A stretch of DNA of 64,000 nucleotides from Amoebophrya sp. A120 (taxonomy: Eukaryota > Sar > Dinophyceae > Syndiniales > Amoebophryaceae). Positions 44,722-55,100 of the stretch are shown here, piece by piece. Position 1 is the stretch's first letter, and the number at the start of each line of letters is the position of its first letter. The notes beneath the pieces are model-generated. The model was not told the origin of the DNA. It saw nothing but the letters and a program-made list of their open reading frames with translations, and did no database searches. The DNA lies in contig CAJINV010000028.1 of assembly GCA_905178155.1 (NCBI GenBank), positions 107,235 to 171,234 of the forward strand, in the 5' to 3' direction. A program made the translations under genes and the position numbers.

Positions 44722-46336
44722 GCGGTCCTCAGGGTTAAGGAAGTGCGGCGAAAGCTTTCAATTGACTACGGACGCCAGGATGCGATCTGGATGCAAGTTT
44801 CGCCCTTATCGTAGCGAAGTGACACGACTTGATATTTGCCGCGGTCCAGAGCGGCGTCGACTTTCTAATATCTTTGTCTCTTCAAACTCAACGGGACACG
44901 CGAGCATCTTCAGCATGCCGAGTAACAATCAAGCAAGCGAGTGCGGCGTGCCGAGGGAAAGATGATCTTGGTCCTCGTCGTGGCTGACGAATAGAATACC
45001 GACAAGTGTTCCACGGCTCCGTTCGGCCCGAGCCTCCGGAGGTGGAGGTGCACGGCAATTACATATTACGAAGTGGAAGAAGACATTTGCTGGCACACAA
45101 ACAAAAAAACAGCGATACCAAACAATGAATTTTCTACATGCAGGTGATGTGGCTCCAACACGAGGAAAAAATGTAGAAGTAGATGCGCAAACTTGCCTGG
45201 AAAATAAAGGCGTAACACTTTATCTGCATTCTCCGGCACAACCCCCGACTTGCTATATGTGTAAGCGCACTACGTTCGCAAGAACATCCAATCGCATGGC
45301 CCGGAGACCTTGAGCACCTCCCTGGCCTCGTCCTTAGGCTGGAGCTGGACACATCGTCAAAATCGGGTCCATGATAGAAAGACATGAGTGTTCACTTCAG
45401 ACTGCGCGAAACATGAGAATGAGCCCGCAATAATGCGAGGAGTTTTAGGACGTTTCATCGTGGTATTGATATCGGATCTATCAACGAAGATGCGATCATT
45501 CTTTTTGAATATGCGCACCAAATGCTACATCAAGATGAAGGTCACCAACAAGATCTTCTAACAAAATCGAATATACTTGAAAAGCGCTAGACAAAATGGT
45601 GGGCAGATTTGCGTTCTTACGTTTCCGCATCACCACAAACAAACAAGCATGCTCAATTGCTGGTAGTATACTATGCATCGAATGAAGGCGTCGTGTCGAA
45701 TCCGTATATTCAGTGTGCACCATGCTTCCCCTCGGCTGTACTCATATTCATGTTGTCGACATTCAAATTTTTTCCTGTATCTCCAACAAGTGTCACGAGT
45801 GGCGCCCGTGTAGTGTGTGAATTCCGGAGCCAGATATTTATTTCAATTTTCATGTATGCAACAGGCAGGGACTTGTGTATCAGCATCCTACTTTTTTCCT
45901 TCTTCTTGTAGTTGATTAGTCTTGTCATATTTTCCTGAAGCGGCCGTGGCTGTGACAAGTATTTCGTTCAGAAGAATGGAATTCCAAATATTTATCAGGG
46001 AAAGGAAAGCGCAAGTCTATTCTAGAAAAGTAGTAACAATAAGTAATCATAAATCTGTACACGAAACATCATATCCACGACTCGCACTGCAACGTAAATC
46101 CAAATTCGGTTCTGGTTCTTTCCGTGAATAAAACGTCATCACGTCGGCCGGGGGAGGTGGGAAAAGCCGTCAAGCTTGCTTGTATCCCTTGAAAAAGTGA
46201 CCCTGGGTGGTGATTCTACTTCATCTTTAATGCAATTTGTAAAACCGAAACTGACACTGGGCTTGGTGCGTACTTTCACTTTGTGAGTACCGGCGCCACG
46301 ACATATTAGTCTATGGCGCCCCTTTTCCTTTCATAT
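44722..46336. other. 1.6 kb without a settled gene
   Basis: A minus-strand frame at 45385 starts MSFYHGPDFDDVSSSSLRTR and could be a first exon of the 44413-44721 gene; no joining site was found. The remainder is AT-rich with short frames. Confidence 0.3.
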
Positions 46337-46680
46337 TCATGCCTGCGCAAATCTATATCTTTGATCGTAGTTGGTGTTGTGGTTAGAGTTACTGCTACTG
46401 CAACTGTCGTTGCCACTGCGACTGCAAGAAGCATCGTCGTGTTCGTGGCGTACTAGCATCGAAAAACAAAATTGCGCATTCCTACTAGAAGTGGATGAAC
46501 ATGAGTAGGCTCGAAGATCAACATGCACAACGCGGCCACTTTTCATGGGGTAATCTAGGCACTCGACAAGAGCCGGAATAAATCTGAGCTCTAGTTGCGC
46601 TAGCTGTGGACATAACTCCACCCGGGACAGTATGAAAGCAAAACAAACACCTCCACCTGGCTCACAGTCACACTCATCTC
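46337..46680 (-). CDS. possible last exon of the RNF213-like gene, or a small separate gene
   Basis: Minus-strand frame GGGVCFAFILSRVELCPQLA, QLELRFIPALVECLDYPMKS, VVHVDLRAYSCSSTSS, then a His/Asn/Ser-rich end to a stop at 46337. It lies directly downstream of the giant gene, whose last long frame meets a canonical donor (AAAAGAG/GTAGGAG) near 47047. Joining the two is possible but the phase was not proven. Confidence 0.4.
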
Positions 46681-47042
46681 AAAGACGAGGTTCTACATAA
46701 AATCACGAGGCGCAGCATGTGCGCAACGACATCCGCAGAGGCAATCTGTACACTTCGTGCCTTTGTTGTAGTTCCGACGCGGAGCGCAAGCAAAAACTTC
46801 TAACCTAATCTCCGCTTGACATGCCATTTCTTTGGTTACTGGCACATGAAAATGATGAAAATTGAAAAGTATCCTAGGAGGTCGTTTTGGCCGATTGCAA
46901 AATCGTAAACAAATACAGCTCTCGGAGGAAGGGTTCCAGATGTGTGCCGATCGTGGCGCTCAAAATTTCGTCAACCATGCCTCGTCGCCCACGACTCCTG
47001 CCGAGCTTCTCATGTTGAAAATTTTTCGCGTTTCCTGTGCTC

Positions 47043-50000
47043 CTACCTCTTTTTCAAAATGATATCTCTTCGAGCGACCCGCCTGGTGTCGCAGGAACGA
47101 AGACGAGCTGGCGTTTTTACTGCCTGGATCACATGCATACTGAGATGGAGTCTTGGGAAAACACGAATTTCTGCTTGGTAGCACAGCTCCTGCCGCAGTC
47201 GGAAGTCGAGCTGCACACGAACCGCAATCCGGCGGAGCATCATTGCCAATAGGACAGGAGGCAAGATGAGATTGTCCTTCTTTTGCTCCTGCTGCGGCAA
47301 AGCAGGTGGAAGAGTCCCACTGTCGAACGGGCTGAAACTCTGCTTCTCTGTGGCTCGTGCCCTACTCATGAGCCGGGGGAACATACGGGAAAAAATTGCT
47401 TCCACTCTCTCTTGCATGCGGTCCCGAACATGTGTTTTCTGCCGGCTTGCTGCTGCGGCCCCGGGCGACGCTTGCAGGAATGCAGTCCCTGATTGTGCTC
47501 GCAGACTCCCCTGTCCTTCATGATGCTTCGCATCCGTGCTGCCGGCATCTGGTTCTGGGTCTTGTGTAGAACCAGCTCCGACCATTTCCTCTGCCGCATC
47601 CAAAACACGCACCGAGGCGCGCAACTCGAGGGAGGTATGCAGGCGAAACAGATCGGCAACCACAAGTCCTTTCATCTGGTTTTCCAGCCAAACCACTGAA
47701 GCAGAAGCACTGGCACTGTTGGTGGTCGAAGGAAGTTGTGAAACTGGTGCATCCACCACCTCCGTTCCTGGGCTGAGCGTGGATTCTTGCTGTGCTGCTG
47801 GCCTTTCTTCTGCACTCGCACCCAAGTTGTTCGCCACCGCAACGAACCGCTCCTTCTCGTGCTCGGTACGGCTGCGGCGATTTGAAAAAGGGTGATTGTC
47901 ATTGGCATTGTCGTTGTAGTCTTCTTCACCATATAATTCTGTAGGTCCTTCAGAAATCGCAAGTACCACATCGCCCTTCAACCGATCCCACAGTTCTTTA
48001 AGGCTCGCAGATTCCAGTTCCCGAGGAAAAAACCTTCCGTATCGCCGGCGCAGTACGATGCAGAAACGCTGCAGATGACTTATGGCCTCCTGTTCGAACG
48101 TGGCGCGGGAAGCGGAATCACTATCTTCATTACCGTGACTCGAAAACTCAACTGCGAACCCGAATTCGGCAAGTGACAGGTCTGGCTGGAGTGTTTCCAT
48201 CGCACGTCGGTTTGCATCCCGCTCAGCAGAGCTCACATGATCGAAATCAGAATATTTCAATCGGCACAAAACCTGTAGCCGCTCTGCCAGAGGGAGCTCC
48301 CGTAGGTAAACAGCTGTGCTGCATGACACTTCTTTCCCTGCGACAAGAACCGCGGCGTCTTCATCACGATTGCTGGTGGACGGCTTTGCTTCACCAGCGT
48401 CAGCGACGTCCATCACCACCGCTGTTCTGCGAACACCAAGTTGTATCTCTTGCACGGCCCATATGTCTAGGTTCTTTTTAGTGGCGCCAGACCCGCTCGT
48501 CTTCCCTGGCGCACTGGCGTCACCAAAGTCTAGGTTCTCACTGCGCTGCCTGCACGTAACAAGATGCTCGTCCAGCACTTCTCTCGTCGAAGACAGCGGA
48601 ATTTTTTGCGAAACGCCGCATTTCTCAATTAAATCCGTCAGAACGGTGCGGTTACCGAGAATTTCGCCACGGTAGGTGAAGGGAGCAAATCCTGTCTCTG
48701 CCATTTTGCCTCGGCCGGCTTGGCTTGAAGAGCCTGTTGTTCCGAGAAGTGCGGGCACTTGGCTGCGAATTTCGTTTCTTCGTTGCGCCAGCTTCGGTGT
48801 GTCCAAAAACACTTTCCCATCGATTGCGTGCTCTCGGATGTAGTTTTCCAGAAGTTCCCACGCCACACACAAGGAGCGACCAGAACTGCGGACACCGGGT
48901 TGGGAGTCGCGATGACTGTGTAGTTGCAATTTCGATGCTTGACTTTGTGTCCTTTCCCACTCACATGCAAAGCCACAGCAAAAGAACCCGGTCTTATGGA
49001 GCACCGATTCCGCGAACCAGGATGTGCTGAGAAGCTGGTTGCTTGTGAGACGCGGGACGTCTGTTAGGGGGACCGGGGCTGCTAAGGACGCAGCCGTAGC
49101 TGTCACGACGGTACGCGCGACGGGGATGATTCCGTTGTGCTGGCCGTGCCTAGTACAGAAAACTGCATCGGTGGAGTGCTGCTTTGCAATAGGAGAATTG
49201 ACCGTCCCTTCCGATGTGTTCGTCGTTGCAGCAATGCCGTTCTTGAGGTAGGAGAGCAAGAAGTCATTCTGAATATCAGCCAAAGCAGTAATTAGAAGCT
49301 TCAAGTACACATTCTCATCTTCCTCTCCATAACAACTGTAGATCAGGGGTGTGGTCAAACACATCTCGAATTTTGGCAACCGTTGACACTCGTGTCGTTC
49401 TAAGATGCCCCAGCGGCAAATCGCTTGATTCCAGACGGATGCAAACTCAGTAAACAGTTGTAGGGCACCGTCATCACACTCACACCTCACCGTGGTCCCG
49501 TCCCCGTTTTTTAGATCACGGGAGCGTGCCGTCCGATTATGATTAGGGGATGAAGACGGACAGAACTTGCACAGGAACATTTCCACCGAAAGATCGATGC
49601 GTGCTTCGTCCCGGGAAACACGGCCCTCCGCCTTTTCTTGCACTAGCTGCATCCATGCGACCACCTTTGGGATTGCGGCCACGAGCCCCATTGCCGCCAG
49701 TCGCCGATCGCCCTCGAGTTCCTGGCTTAGAAAATATCGCAACAACGGAAATTCGTGGTCGTGACTCCAAACACAAGTCGTTGACGAGGAAACCACGCCG
49801 TGAGGAGCGACCGCCGTACGATTGGCGTTGTCCATTTTCGTTGCGAGCTCGTAATCGGCGAAGGCGGTCTTAACGCACACCAGGAGATCCACGTCGGAAA
49901 ATCGGAGCGTTTTTCGCAGAAATCGGTGTTCCAACGTCTCCCTGGCTCTTGTGGCAGCGGCTTTCGCAACCGTGAGAGAATCTTCTACGCTAGATTGTTC

Positions 50001-51887
50001 AGCGGCTGTGCTGTCAGAGGATTCGATGGAAACCGTCAGCGGCGCATGCTGCTGTGCCTCGTTGCTTCCCAGCTCGCGGCTAGCAGCTGGTACCGATGGT
50101 GCCCAAATGCACTCATAAACTTCGGGGTTGCGTGTGTAGTCCCGGCGAGGCATATTGTAATCACGCCTCGCGTCACCGTGCACGCACCGATATTCCGGGT
50201 AGTCAAGCTGTTTAAACGGGTACCGCCTCGCGATTTCAAAGACAGGTCCGGAAGCAGACCTGAAACGAGTATTAGCTGCATCAGATGAGAACAATACGCG
50301 TTCGGCCAGAAGGTCGTTAATGCCGAAGCTGTGGTAATGGCAAAAGGAGTTCGACAAGGTAAACACCACCTTCCCGGTCTCCGGCCTCACTATTCTCCTC
50401 GCCAACGCGAAGAAGGCGCGCATCAGATCTCGGTGCGTCAGAGACCGGTCGTCGGGATCTGCAAACGGCATGTTGAACAGCAAAATGTCGACGTAACCCT
50501 CCGCGCCATCAACGGCAGGAGCTATGTGAGGATCTCCTGGACGATGGACTACACCCCGGAACGTTTGCATCACGTCCGCACAGTACTGCTTGATTGTCGA
50601 CACACAGTAGTCGGGCTCCTCGACGATGTCAATATCGCATTCCACGTGAAAGAGCGCGGTTTCGGGGTTGAAGGCTCGCTCGTAGATTCCACTGTAGCGG
50701 CCTAGCAGCTCGGCGCGCGTCTCCTTCGACGTCGCCACGTAGCATTGCTTCGAAACTCCATGTTTTCGACAATACGCCTGCGCAAAAGTAAAATTTCCAG
50801 CACCAATCTCGACGATAAGCGGTTGGTGTCTTCTTGCTCGATCGTCTCGGGATGTACTACTTGCGCCCCGCGCTCCATCCACTGTTTGCGGGCGCACTAC
50901 TTCGTCGATTTCCAACCGCAGCAAGTCGTTTTCGCCGTGACTGAGCTCCGCTAAAAATGAACGATGTTCTGCCGAAGCGGGGACTACAAAATCCTCCGCA
51001 AAGTTTCTTTCCCAAACAACGAGTTCCTCGAAATTGCGAATGCTCAAAGTAGTACGGTGAGCTCCGCTTTCGTCCTCGACCGCAGGATCGATGCTGCCCG
51101 TAGAAGTAGGCGACTCCTTGCCTCGTAGTTCAGGAGTACCTCCTGTTTGCTCGAGAAGTTTGCAGATGAGGCACATGAAAAATGAACACAACAGCTCCGG
51201 CCTCATGTCAAAGTAATGGAGCAAGGCCTGCCAATCAGCCTTGACATGGTGGACGTCAAACTTGGCCGCGTGCCCCAGGAGGTGCAAAACCAGAAACGCC
51301 TGTGGCGAAAGAGCTCTGGCACCACAAAGGGGATACTGGTGGTATGCGTGCTCCCAATAGCCGGCCCTGGTATCATTTTGGGTACTTCCAGTGCTCGATC
51401 CTGCCTCACGCGGGGACGGGCTCGTCCAGCTTTGTCGATTCGTCGCTTCCGTAGAAGTGGCCGCTGGGGTAAGCAACGTCCAGTTGTTAGGCCCTAGGAA
51501 GTTGCATTTCGGACACCTTTCATGGTCAAGAAAAAGGCCGTGCTGACCTCCCCCGATCGGCACACAGGACGTGTCCGTTGTTACCGTCTCTCCGCAGTTG
51601 GAACACAGGAGTGTTCGAAAGCTGTTCTTCATTCCAATTTTCTGCAAAGCATCACAATCGAGCTGCTCTGGCATTCCTGGCAGATAGACGCAGTTCCTCT
51701 CGTCCCAAAACTGCTTCGCGTTGTACTCCTTAATTGGTGCAAGCCGTGGAATCAAACACACCGCAGAGGCCTGTGCAAGCGAAATAAAAACGTAATCACA
51801 ACGTGGTTCTTTCTCCTCCTGCACGCGCAGACTAATACTAGAGGTAGAAGGGAGCAGCACACGGACCCTCCAATCCATGAAGCACAC
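47043..51887 (-). CDS. RNF213-like giant protein, C-terminal exon: RZ-like zinc segment, BMT5-like methyltransferase insert, RNF213 C-terminal domain
   Basis: One open frame of 1,614 codons. Residues about 90-130 (LLCSNCGETV ... ERCPKCNFLG) resemble, in degenerate form, the RZ zinc finger of RNF213, and the following LSPQAFLVLHLLGHA and helices match the RNF213 region after RZ. At about 350-597 sits a Rossmann methyltransferase: VEIGAGNFTFAQAY as SAM loop, ATSKETRAELLGRY, VDILLFNMPFADPD as the motif IV strand, FFALARRIVRPETGKVVFTL and YPFKQLDYPEYRC, the pattern of BMT5/DUF2431 rRNA uridine methyltransferases. From about 640 RNF213 sequence resumes (FPLLRYFLSQELEGDRRLAA, CLTTPLIYSCYGEEDENVYL, VQEIQLGVRR). 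The frame ends at a donor-like site. RNF213 is a cytosolic AAA+ ubiquitin ligase; the methyltransferase is additional. An acceptor (T-rich tract then GCAG) lies near 51927. Confidence 0.85.
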   Translation of the reverse strand: MCFMDWRVRVLLPSTSSISLRVQEEKEPRCDYVFISLAQASAVCLIPRLAPIKEYNAKQFWDERNCVYLPGMPEQLDCDALQKIGMKNSFRTLLCSNCGETVTTDTSCVPIGGGQHGLFLDHERCPKCNFLGPNNWTLLTPAATSTEATNRQSWTSPSPREAGSSTGSTQNDTRAGYWEHAYHQYPLCGARALSPQAFLVLHLLGHAAKFDVHHVKADWQALLHYFDMRPELLCSFFMCLICKLLEQTGGTPELRGKESPTSTGSIDPAVEDESGAHRTTLSIRNFEELVVWERNFAEDFVVPASAEHRSFLAELSHGENDLLRLEIDEVVRPQTVDGARGASSTSRDDRARRHQPLIVEIGAGNFTFAQAYCRKHGVSKQCYVATSKETRAELLGRYSGIYERAFNPETALFHVECDIDIVEEPDYCVSTIKQYCADVMQTFRGVVHRPGDPHIAPAVDGAEGYVDILLFNMPFADPDDRSLTHRDLMRAFFALARRIVRPETGKVVFTLSNSFCHYHSFGINDLLAERVLFSSDAANTRFRSASGPVFEIARRYPFKQLDYPEYRCVHGDARRDYNMPRRDYTRNPEVYECIWAPSVPAASRELGSNEAQQHAPLTVSIESSDSTAAEQSSVEDSLTVAKAAATRARETLEHRFLRKTLRFSDVDLLVCVKTAFADYELATKMDNANRTAVAPHGVVSSSTTCVWSHDHEFPLLRYFLSQELEGDRRLAAMGLVAAIPKVVAWMQLVQEKAEGRVSRDEARIDLSVEMFLCKFCPSSSPNHNRTARSRDLKNGDGTTVRCECDDGALQLFTEFASVWNQAICRWGILERHECQRLPKFEMCLTTPLIYSCYGEEDENVYLKLLITALADIQNDFLLSYLKNGIAATTNTSEGTVNSPIAKQHSTDAVFCTRHGQHNGIIPVARTVVTATAASLAAPVPLTDVPRLTSNQLLSTSWFAESVLHKTGFFCCGFACEWERTQSQASKLQLHSHRDSQPGVRSSGRSLCVAWELLENYIREHAIDGKVFLDTPKLAQRRNEIRSQVPALLGTTGSSSQAGRGKMAETGFAPFTYRGEILGNRTVLTDLIEKCGVSQKIPLSSTREVLDEHLVTCRQRSENLDFGDASAPGKTSGSGATKKNLDIWAVQEIQLGVRRTAVVMDVADAGEAKPSTSNRDEDAAVLVAGKEVSCSTAVYLRELPLAERLQVLCRLKYSDFDHVSSAERDANRRAMETLQPDLSLAEFGFAVEFSSHGNEDSDSASRATFEQEAISHLQRFCIVLRRRYGRFFPRELESASLKELWDRLKGDVVLAISEGPTELYGEEDYNDNANDNHPFSNRRSRTEHEKERFVAVANNLGASAEERPAAQQESTLSPGTEVVDAPVSQLPSTTNSASASASVVWLENQMKGLVVADLFRLHTSLELRASVRVLDAAEEMVGAGSTQDPEPDAGSTDAKHHEGQGSLRAQSGTAFLQASPGAAAASRQKTHVRDRMQERVEAIFSRMFPRLMSRARATEKQSFSPFDSGTLPPALPQQEQKKDNLILPPVLLAMMLRRIAVRVQLDFRLRQELCYQAEIRVFPRLHLSMHVIQAVKTPARLRSCDTRRVARRDIILKKR

Positions 51888-52140
51888 TGCGCAAATTTAT
51901 CGGCTAAAATGTGTCAGTTCAACAACCTGCAAAAAAACACAAAGATTGGAAAAATCCGAAAGGTCACAATACCAAATATTCTTCTATACGAGACTGAGCA
52001 GTTTCACCGGTGACATTTCATCAGTCCACGACGATATATCAATGACAAATTGGTATGCACATCTTCTGCATCTGCATCAAACATTGACATCTTTTGTCAC
52101 CGTCGCCGACTCTGGCCAGAATAATGAAAATAAGTTTCTT

Positions 52141-55100
52141 CCGCTTGCATAGAGCGCACAAGAGCATCGTCCACATACACAAGAGGTCCCCGTTTGCGGG
52201 AGCAACTGCGACTGCACCGTTTGCAGCAATTCTGTCCGCGGGTGGTGTTGCGGATTCACCAAATGTGCGGTCCAGCTGGTCGGCGACTTCGGCGGGAAGA
52301 TCCGACTGCTGCAGTGCCTTCAACCACCGATTCCCTTGGTGATCGGGCTGAGTGGCACTGAAGGTCGCGGCCACTCCGGACGCTACATCGAACAAGAGTC
52401 CCCCACCGCTCGTCCGACGCGATGTGCCGCATCCTGTTCCTGGCACCCTCCCGCCCCCGATGACGGGAACCTCGCGCTCGGACAGAGGTTGCGCTACAGC
52501 AGCTTTTTCCGCAACGCGGCGCAAAAGTGCTTGGGTCGCCGCTGCGCAAACTGCAAAACGCCGCGTCACGCTATCTGAGTCGTCCGCGCTGTAGCACAGC
52601 ACGCTCTGAGTCACCTCGAGCTCCTGGCGTTGCATGTGCAGTAACTCTGCAGTTCTGGACCTGCCGGAGCCGGGCGTGCCCTCCGCCATCAACTTCTCGT
52701 CAAGCCGGTCTTCGAAGTGACGCACCAATTCAACTGCCTGTGGCAGAAACTGGTGCAGAATGATGGAATTCTGACGGCCTCGATGGGTTGGGGGCACATT
52801 TTGCGTTTCGCCCGTCAACGAAACAGGGCCCCCAGTTGCAGTGCCCGCTCCGGCGAAGCAGTATTGAGAGGTTGGTTCCTGCTGCGAGTCGGGCTCGTCT
52901 GGGTGCTTCGCTGACAAAATTCGTCCCAGACCGGCAAAGTTATCGAGCACGAAATCAAGAGTCAAGACCTTCGATAGATACACTGCACATGGCCGATCGT
53001 GGCAGAGCGTCAGAAGCATCCGCTGCAGATAATAGTCCGTGTGTCGCCGGCCCTCGCCGAAAGAACATCCGGCCTCATCCGAGCTGCCTTCTCGCTGTGA
53101 CTGCGCAGAGGTGCTTCTGCTCCACACGGAGTGCTGACGTTGACCTCCTGCCTCGAGCAAAAACTCGTCCTTTCGCCGGTGATTTAACACTTCTGCAAGT
53201 ATACGCACCCACAAAGATCGCAAGAAAGTCAAACGGACACTCGGAGACCACCTTGGGGATGCGGACTCTAGTATTCCCGCCGTATCGTTTGGCGCCGCAC
53301 GCGCAGATGCTACTTCCGCTCCTGGCCCTGTCTCGAAATCAGAATCCAGTTTATCTTGGAGTCGTTGGAGTTCCGTGCACAACCTCTCTACTGCAAGAAG
53401 GCTTTCCTTGGTGCACCAACGCGAGGTTGGTGCTTGGTTACATCTTTTGCCATCGACCTTCAGTGCTGCTTTCGCGATCAGATCCAACACGACAGGCAAC
53501 AAGATCATGCTTGGGTGTTGTTGAAAATGAAATTTGGTGGAAGCTCCTCCTGCCGCGGATTCTACGGGCTCCATCCCAATCAACTGCACCCCGCCCACAG
53601 CCTGGTTTGCGTTCAAAGTAGTTTCTAATCGCTCGAACAAGGACTCCAGGTACGTCACAAGCAGCGACGCCCGTTGCCCCACACTTGATGCGGCTGTCGT
53701 ATCTGTGGTGCTGTTCCGTGCGGCTCGCAGCACTAGGGCATCCGGGTCATGCAGCAGCTCCTCCAAGTCATCCACTGATATGCGTGGCCGCAGGACGCAC
53801 GCAGTGATGCTTACAAGTCTTTGATGCTCCAATTCCGCTTGCAGTGCAGCTCTACTGCTTGCGCCACAGTCCTCTGCGTCCTCTCTTGGGGCTTCCCCGC
53901 AGAACTCGACCGCCGCGAGTTCCTGCAGGATCGTAGTAACCAATTCGCTGCTCGTCCTCCTCGTGAGCACCTTTTCGTCCTGCTTCTGAAAACGAGACTC
54001 AACGCAAGAAGCTGCTTTTGTAACGCGAGCACTTGTCGGAAATTCTGCGTCCGAATACTCGGCGTAAGCACAGCTTTGCCTATGATCTGCAGTATCGTAC
54101 CTATGTAATGTTTCCAACGCAAGATGTAGCATCAACCAAGATTTCTCGCGGTGCAGCAGGGTCTTGCCGGATCCAATCAAAGTCTCCTCGATAAAGTGTG
54201 GCAAGGTCGAATAAGTCGGTGCTGGATACCCGCGCAGCAATGCAATCCGGAGGACATCAAGGCCTAGAAAGTGACACTTGTTGCTGTCGCTTTTCGTCAC
54301 GATCTCTGCGGGCGAAGTGGATGCACAGGACAGGCTTTTGAGAGTGTAATCTGCGGCGCCGTGGTTCCCCATCGCAATCTGCTGAGCGAAGCCGAGGACG
54401 CGTGTCGCGCAAGCGGTCCACACTGTTCTGCGCGCTTTTTCGCAAGAAAGGTCGGTCGTCTTTTTCCTTTCGGGGCTGCCAACATGTCCAGGCTGCTGGG
54501 TGTCACCCTCACTGCATTTCCGAGTGAAGAGGCTGCTGTCATTGTCGTCAAACTTGATCATCTCCCAGACACACGCCTCCAGAAAGCCACCGGCTGCTAG
54601 ATCCTGGAATTTTTCGTTCAACAAAAGCCCCGCTGGCATCATTGACAGGAGCTGCATACACTGCAAGACGCGCTCCTTCTCAGTGGCCACGAACAGGTGC
54701 ACGTGGTATAGCCGAGAACTGGCGCGACGCCTGGGAGTCCATTTCCCCCCGATTTTCAGCCATTCGAGGTACTGTCCAAGCACAAGCTGCTGCTGCTTTT
54801 CCGAGGTTAGATGACAATTGCCCGCGTATTTTTCCGTAAATACACCTCCGACAAAGCCCACACGTAACACATCGAGCTCGTAGTCAGAGATTGCTTGCTT
54901 CATCTTTCCAAACTTCTTAGAACACAGCTGCACTGGATTTTTCTCAACATTCGGCGGAGTGCCTTCTTCGCCGTCACTGCCGCTGCCGAGAGCAGATGCG
55001 TCGTGGACGTCGGCAATACCTGAGCTATCTTCCACGAACTCTTTGATCCAGAGCCAGATCTCCATGCCGACGTACCGGGGAGCAACAATCTGATCAAATT

